A stretch of 64,000 nt of DNA from Gigantopelta aegis (taxonomy: Eukaryota; Mollusca; Gastropoda; Neomphalida; Peltospiridae): positions 79,376,353 through 79,440,352 of the forward strand of contig NC_054706.1 of the NCBI RefSeq assembly GCF_016097555.1, read 5' to 3'. Under the pieces are notes generated by a model. The model did no database searches. It was given only the letters and a program-made list of their open reading frames with translations, and was not told the origin of the DNA. Both the position numbers and the translations under genes were made by a program. Shown here one piece after another: positions 26,101 through 32,500 of the stretch. Each line of letters opens with the position of its first letter. Position 1 is the stretch's first letter.

Positions 26101-29100
26101 GACTGCCAACAACTCTAGCAGGTTGATGTGGAGTCCGAGTTCGCCGGGAGACCACAGCCCTGAAGTAGTCTGGTTGCTGAGATGGGCTCCCCAACCTTCC
26201 AGTGACGCGTTGACGAACAGGTGACGAGTGGCTAGGAAGGGCTGCATAGAGACACCGTCTAAGACGTTCGATCGGAGCTGCCACCACTGCAGGCTGGAGC
26301 GTAGATTGTCCGGGAGCGATGATCAAATCCGGATTGTTGAAACGAACAAACGGGTTGAGAAACATCTGCAAGTGCCGCAACTGGAGACGACCTCCGAGTG
26401 TCAAATCCTGGGCGGAAGTGAGGAGACCCAGAAGACTCTGCCAACTGTGGAAGGTCATTGGAGCGGTGAGGGCTATGGCAATCATGGTCTGGATCTTCTC
26501 CCAACGGTCTAGAGGGACTTGAACGAGGCCCAGGTCGGGTCGAAGCCAAGCGCCTATGAACTGTAGAGACTGCGTGGGAGCCAGTCGAGATTTGCCGATG
26601 TTGATAATCCAACCCAGATGCTTGAGAAAATCCATGACAAAGGCAACATGTGCAGTAAGCCCTGTCTTGCTGTGGCACTTCATCAGGCAATCGTCGAGGT
26701 ACGGGTAAAAGGATATACCTCTGCGATGCAGGAAGCGGGACATCGGAGTCGTGATTCTGGTGAACAGCCATGGCGCTAGGGATATCCTAAAGGGCAGGAC
26801 TGTCCATTCGTAATGCCGACCCTGTAGTACGAACCGGAGGTAGCGATGACAATCGGCATGCATCGAAACGTGAAGGTAGGCGTCCTTGAGATCTAGCGAG
26901 GCAAGCCAATCCCCCGGTTTGATCACGGCAAGGACATCTCGCAACGTTAACATCTTTCTTCGGCACGAGGAAGATGTTCGAGTAAAAGCCGGGTGTTAGG
27001 CTTGCTTCCGAAATGCTGCGAACGGCTCCCTTCTCCACCAGTTTGTTGACGGACTCCTGTAGGACCCTGACTTGTGATACAGAATGTCGCGGTTCTCGAG
27101 GTGAAGTGGTCAATGGAGGGATAGAAGACAATTGCAGACGATACCCTGTCTTCAAGATTGACGTGACAAACGGATCTTGGCAAAGTGTCTCCCAGTTTCG
27201 CCAATAACGGCGAAGTCGACTTCCGACCATGGATATTTCGACCAGTGTGTTGCACACCGGAAGCGTCAAAACCGAGTCGTTGTTCTGGTTCAAAATCAGG
27301 GGCGACGTAGGTCGAGACAATATGAGCAGTCCAAGATTGGTTGGCTGGCGTCAACGTCGGCCAGGCTTCCCCTGGTTCCGAGCAGGAGGACCGGATGGTC
27401 GTTTGTCCGGAAACCTTTGAGAAGGCTGACCTCGAAAGGAACCTCTCCAGCGCTTAGATGGTGGTTGTGCCGTGAACGTATACTTTCGCTTCGTGGATTC
27501 CAACGTCGAAATAAGTTGTAAAGCTTTGACAGTTGCTGTCGACTGTTGGTCTTTATCATTGGCCGTCACCATGTCAGAAACCTTGCCTGCAAACAGCTTT
27601 GTTGCGGACCACGGTTGAGCTAACAGCTCCTTCTTATGCTGGAAATCCAAGGTTGACTTTTTCAGATAAGCCTGGCGACGGTACTGCATCAACATCGATG
27701 ACATAGAGGTAACCAAAGACGTCAGGAAAGCCAGCATCTGCGCCGATTGTTGAAACAGCGCGTAGCACCGTGCATCTTTTGCCTGGGTGGCCATCGCAGC
27801 AAGGAAAACGTCCAAGTAAGACAACACAAACAAGCAACGTCTCTCGGCAGTATCCATGGTTTGGACCTGTTTGTCTGTCAAATCCACAGTTAACGACTTC
27901 CCAAGACGGTGAACATCTTCATCATAACACAGAGCCCCATCTTTAAACGGCATGTCAAACACCGGATACATACGGCGATTCCAAGACGGGAAAGCGACAA
28001 AGGACGCTGTCTCTTTAAAGGTGTGGTCTAAATTTGTCGCCATGTCGGATACGAGTGTACCGGCTGCCAAGGAACGCTATCATCGGTGTTGGTCCCTTCT
28101 TGAACAGCATTGGGTGGATGTGGCAAGGACGGCAACATGTCATAGACGGCCGCCAAGCAATCCCTCATAATCATATGGTCAGGAGAGTCAGGCTCATCAA
28201 TAATAGAAACCGCTGTAGGCGCTGCATCCCCATAGTCTCGAAACACTCGAGCACAGGCCAATCGATCTGCCGAAATGGAAGCCGCTGGTGAACCGGACCC
28301 CGTCAAGAACCCTCGGAGGCCCTGGAAGTCACATCAATCGAAGGTCGGCGCTGACAATCCATGGAACCCGTAGGGAGCCGTGCAGGTCGTGGGGAACGGC
28401 TACGGTCCCGGCTCCGATGCGCCGAAGATGACTTCCCCGCCGAAGATCGGTGAGTCTTGGAGTCCGTGGAACATCTATCTGCATGAGCTGGCTTCTTAGA
28501 GGGCTGCGTAGAGACCGCAGGTCTGTCACCCGAAGTCTTAGGTATCGGTGGAGCTGAAGAAGCCGCACCCACTGAAGAGGGGATTGGAACCGGACCTGAC
28601 CCCGAACCCGCCGGTTTGTGTAAGGTCGCCATTGACGCAATTGTTTCTTTCAGCATGGTCGGTAGAATTGAACGTAACACTTCCACCACGGAGTTAGCAA
28701 TCGAAGGCGAAGATTCCACCTTCTTGGTCCTCACTGACACCACCTTCAGGTAAGCTGCGAACTCGACATCAGACAAGCCCGAACAAAGGTCGCATCTTGA
28801 ACACGGAACACGACAACCTGGACATAAGTCATGAGGGTCGCCGCCGGCAGTGAACTTTTTGCAGCATAAACACGCTCGAACTAGTCGCTGAACATTATCA
28901 GACATGATAATAGTAATTTTTCAATCTGTGAAAAGAAAGAAAAACCAACCATAACACAAACACAAAGCCGGTAAATAAAGACGCCATTTTGCAAATGGCA
29001 TCCGACACGACAACCGGCGATATAAACATTTCATGTAATTAACACTTGGCAAGTCAAGCAAAATACGCGAAAGACATATGAAAGCTAACGAAAATTAAGG

Positions 29101-29465
29101 TGAAAAACATTTCACCCAAACACAAAGCCGGTCAACAAAATGGCGTCCGACAAGACAACCGGCAATATAAACAACATTTCATGTAATTAAACGCTTAGAA
29201 AGTCAAACGAAATACGCGAAAAAACATACGAAAGCTAACGAAAACGAAGGTGAAAAACATTTCACCCAAATACGAATACAAAACCAAAGGTCTTATAAAA
29301 AGTTGACTCCAAAACAGAGCCAAGCAAAAGGACGTCCAGACCCTTTAGTGAAGAGAAAAAGAAGGAAGTTACAGTCATGTGACCGGAACTAGAGAGCAGT
29401 ATACAGTAGAAGAATTTAGGCATCCCATTGGCTGTTGGGATGTTCGGACCAGACCACTTGCGTGT

Positions 29466-29503
<38 letters not shown>

Positions 29504-32500
29504 GAGGAGATGCGCTTGTGTGAAAAGAAAACGAGTTTCGAGAATAGGTGTTAAACAACAGTTTGTCATGAGTCACATTATACTTATACTGGGGGGCAGG
29601 GCAGGGACAGGACGTAGCCCAGTGATAAAGCATTCGCTTGATGCACGGTCAGTCTAGGATCGATCCCTGCTGGTGGGCCCATTTGGTTATTTCTCATTCC
29701 AGCCAGTGTACCACAATTGGTATATCAAAGGTGGTATGTGCTACCCTTTCTGTGGGATGGTGCATATAAAAATCCCTTGCTACTAATGGAAAAATGTTGC
29801 AGGTTTTCTCTCTAAGACTATGTCAATATTACCAATGTTTGATATCCAATAGCCAATGATTAATAAATCAGTATGCTCTAGTGGTGTTGTTAAACAAAAC
29901 AAACGTTATTTTTACTTACACTTGATTTATGAGGAATATACCAGAGTGTTATTCCCATTACAAGACCATACGAGAGTCCAACCATTGCTTCTACTGGCCC
30001 TTTAAACAAACTCCACACAACATTATCTGAAAGAAACAACCCAGACAAAAACACATCACTCTGTATGTCCATAGTCCTCTATAAACATTGCATTTTATTT
30101 CTTGTTCAAACTTGTAGCTTCTTGCTTACAGAGTTGCTAATAGGAATTCACACACAATGTCATTTTAAGCAATTAACACAAAATAGTCCCATTTTTGTAA
30201 ATTAAATAATCTTCCAGTTACCAACCCCCCAAAATTAAAAGTTTTTCTTTAATAGTACTCTATTTATGGTCAGGGAGCTATAATCATTATGTTTTATTTC
30301 ATTGCTTGTAAAATATTCATATTTGTAAAATGTTGGGAACGTCCTTAATATAGGCTAACACTTGTTGGCCAATCCCCAGACGGCTACTGTTTTTGAACAG
30401 CAAAAAATATTATTTAAAGCCAGAATGGTCTCACCATGAGTGAAAGTTAATCCCAAGACGAGACCGAAGCCTGTAATGGCCAGCACGTCGTCGATGCTGG
30501 CGGCCGCAATGATTAAAGTGGGGATGCCCTTGTCCACCCCGTAACCTCTCTGCTGTAGACTGAGCAGGCATGGGACAACTACCCCCGGAGACACTGCAGC
30601 TAAAACAAATCTGAAACAGGGTTTAACAATGTAGTTAGCACTGCTATCGTGATAGAAGTTTCAAGTTAAATCCTAAATTAAAACTGAATAGGTGATCACA
30701 ATCTGGTAACAGTTACATGAATCGATCCTACGACTCTTGGCTTCTCAGGTGAGAACTCAACCACTGAGTTACATTGCATATCAGAAACAGGCATTATCTA
30801 GTGTCATGGAGCAGGCATTATCTAGCGTCATGGAGCAGGCTTTATCTAGCGTCATAGAACAGGCATTATCTAGCATCATGGAGCAGGCATTCTCTAGCGT
30901 CATGGAGCAGGCATTGTCTAGTGTCATGGAGCAGGCATTAGCTAACGTCATGGAGCAGGCATTGTCTAGCATCATGGAGCATGCATTAGCTAGCATCATG
31001 GAGCATGCATTATCTAGCATCATAGAGCATGCATTAGCTAGCATCATGGAGCAGGCATTAGCTAGCATCATGGAGCAGGCATTGTTCAACGTCATGGAGC
31101 AGGCATTAGCTAGCATCATGGAGCATGCATTAGCTAGCATCATGGAGCATGCATTATCTAGCATCATAGAGCATGCATTAGCTAGCATCATGGAGCAGGC
31201 ATTAGCTAGCATCATGGAGCAGGCATTGTTCAACGTCATGGAGCAGGCATTAGCTAGCATCATGGAGCAGGCATTAGCTAGCATCATGGAGCATGCATTA
31301 GCTAACGTCATGAAGCAGGCATTGTCTAGCGTCATGGAGCAGGCATTAGCTAACGTCATGGAGCAGGCATTGTCTAGCATCATGGAGCAGGCATTGTCTA
31401 ACGTCATGGAGCAGGCATTAGCTAGCATCATGGAGCATGCATTAGCTAACGTCATGAAACAGGCATTAGCTAGTGTCATGGAGCAGGCATTCTCTAGTGT
31501 CATGGGGCATGCATTAGCTAGTGTCATGGAGCATGCATTAGCTAACGTTATGGTGCAGGCATTGTCTAGCTTCATGGAGCATGCATCAGCTAACGTCATG
31601 GAGCAGGCATTGTCTAGCGTCATGGAGCATGCATTAGCTAACAACATGGAGCAGGCATTGGCTAGCGTCATGGAGCAGGCATTGGCTAGCGTCATGTAGC
31701 AGGCATTATCTAGTATCATGGAGCAGGCATTAGCTAACGTCATGGAGCAGGCATTATCTAGCGCCATGGAGCATGCATTAGCTAACGTCATGGTGCAGGC
31801 ATTGTCTAGCTTCATGGAGCATGCATTAGCTAACGTCATGGAGCAAGCATGGTCTAGCATCATGGAGCATGTATTAGTTAGAAGTTTCAAGTTAAATCCT
31901 AAATTAAAACTGAATAGGTGATCACAATCTGGTAACAGTTACATGAATTGATCCTACGACTCTTGGCTTCTCAGGTGAGAACTCAACCACTGAGTTACAT
32001 TGCACATCTGAAACTGGCATTATCTAGTGTCATAGAGCAGGCATTATCTAGCGTCATGGAGCAGGCATTCTCTAGCGTCATGGAACAGGCATTCTCTAGC
32101 GTCATAGAACAGGCATTCTCTAGCGTCATGGAGCAGGCATTCTCTAGCGTCATGGAGCAGGCATTGTCTAGTGTCATGGAGCAGGCATTAGCTAACGTCA
32201 TGGAGCAGGCATTGTCTAGCATCAATGAACAGGCATTTGCTAGCATCATGGAGCAGGCATTATCTAGCATCATGGAGCAGGCATTAGGTAACATCATGGA
32301 GCAGGCATTAGCTAGCATCATGGAGCAGGCATTCAATGCCTGTCTAACGTCATGGAGCAGGCATTAGCTAGCATCATGAGCATGCATTAGCTAACGTCAT
32401 GAAGCAGGCATTGTCTAGCATCATGGAGCAGGCATTGTCTAGCATCATGGAGCAGGCATTGTCTAACGTCATGGAGCAGGCATTAGCTAGCATCATGGAG

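Larger units (their letters stand above)
23504..29510 (-). mobile_element. DIRS-like retroelement with tyrosine recombinase, frameshifted
   Basis: Minus-strand reading order is gag-like (28.9-27.35 kb), reverse transcriptase (27.3-26.3 kb), RNase H (26.25-25.8 kb) and tyrosine recombinase (25.6-24.4 kb). This order plus inverted terminal repeats is typical of DIRS-like elements, which integrate by recombinase rather than integrase. About 120 bases next to a poly-C tract at 23586-23730 pair with 29340-29480 next to a poly-G tract in inverted orientation. Frameshifts separate the coding blocks and the RT has lost a segment, so the copy is dead. It lies beside a truncated LINE within SLC9B intron 5. 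Confidence 0.82.

Noticed and set aside
25701..27521. Several plus-strand ORFs of 60-114 codons
   Set aside because: They are antisense shadows of the DIRS-like RT, RNase H and recombinase.
30737..31890. Long ORFs of 320 codons (plus) and 369 codons (minus)
   Set aside because: Both come from a 24-bp repeat that is open on both strands and lies inside an SLC9B intron.
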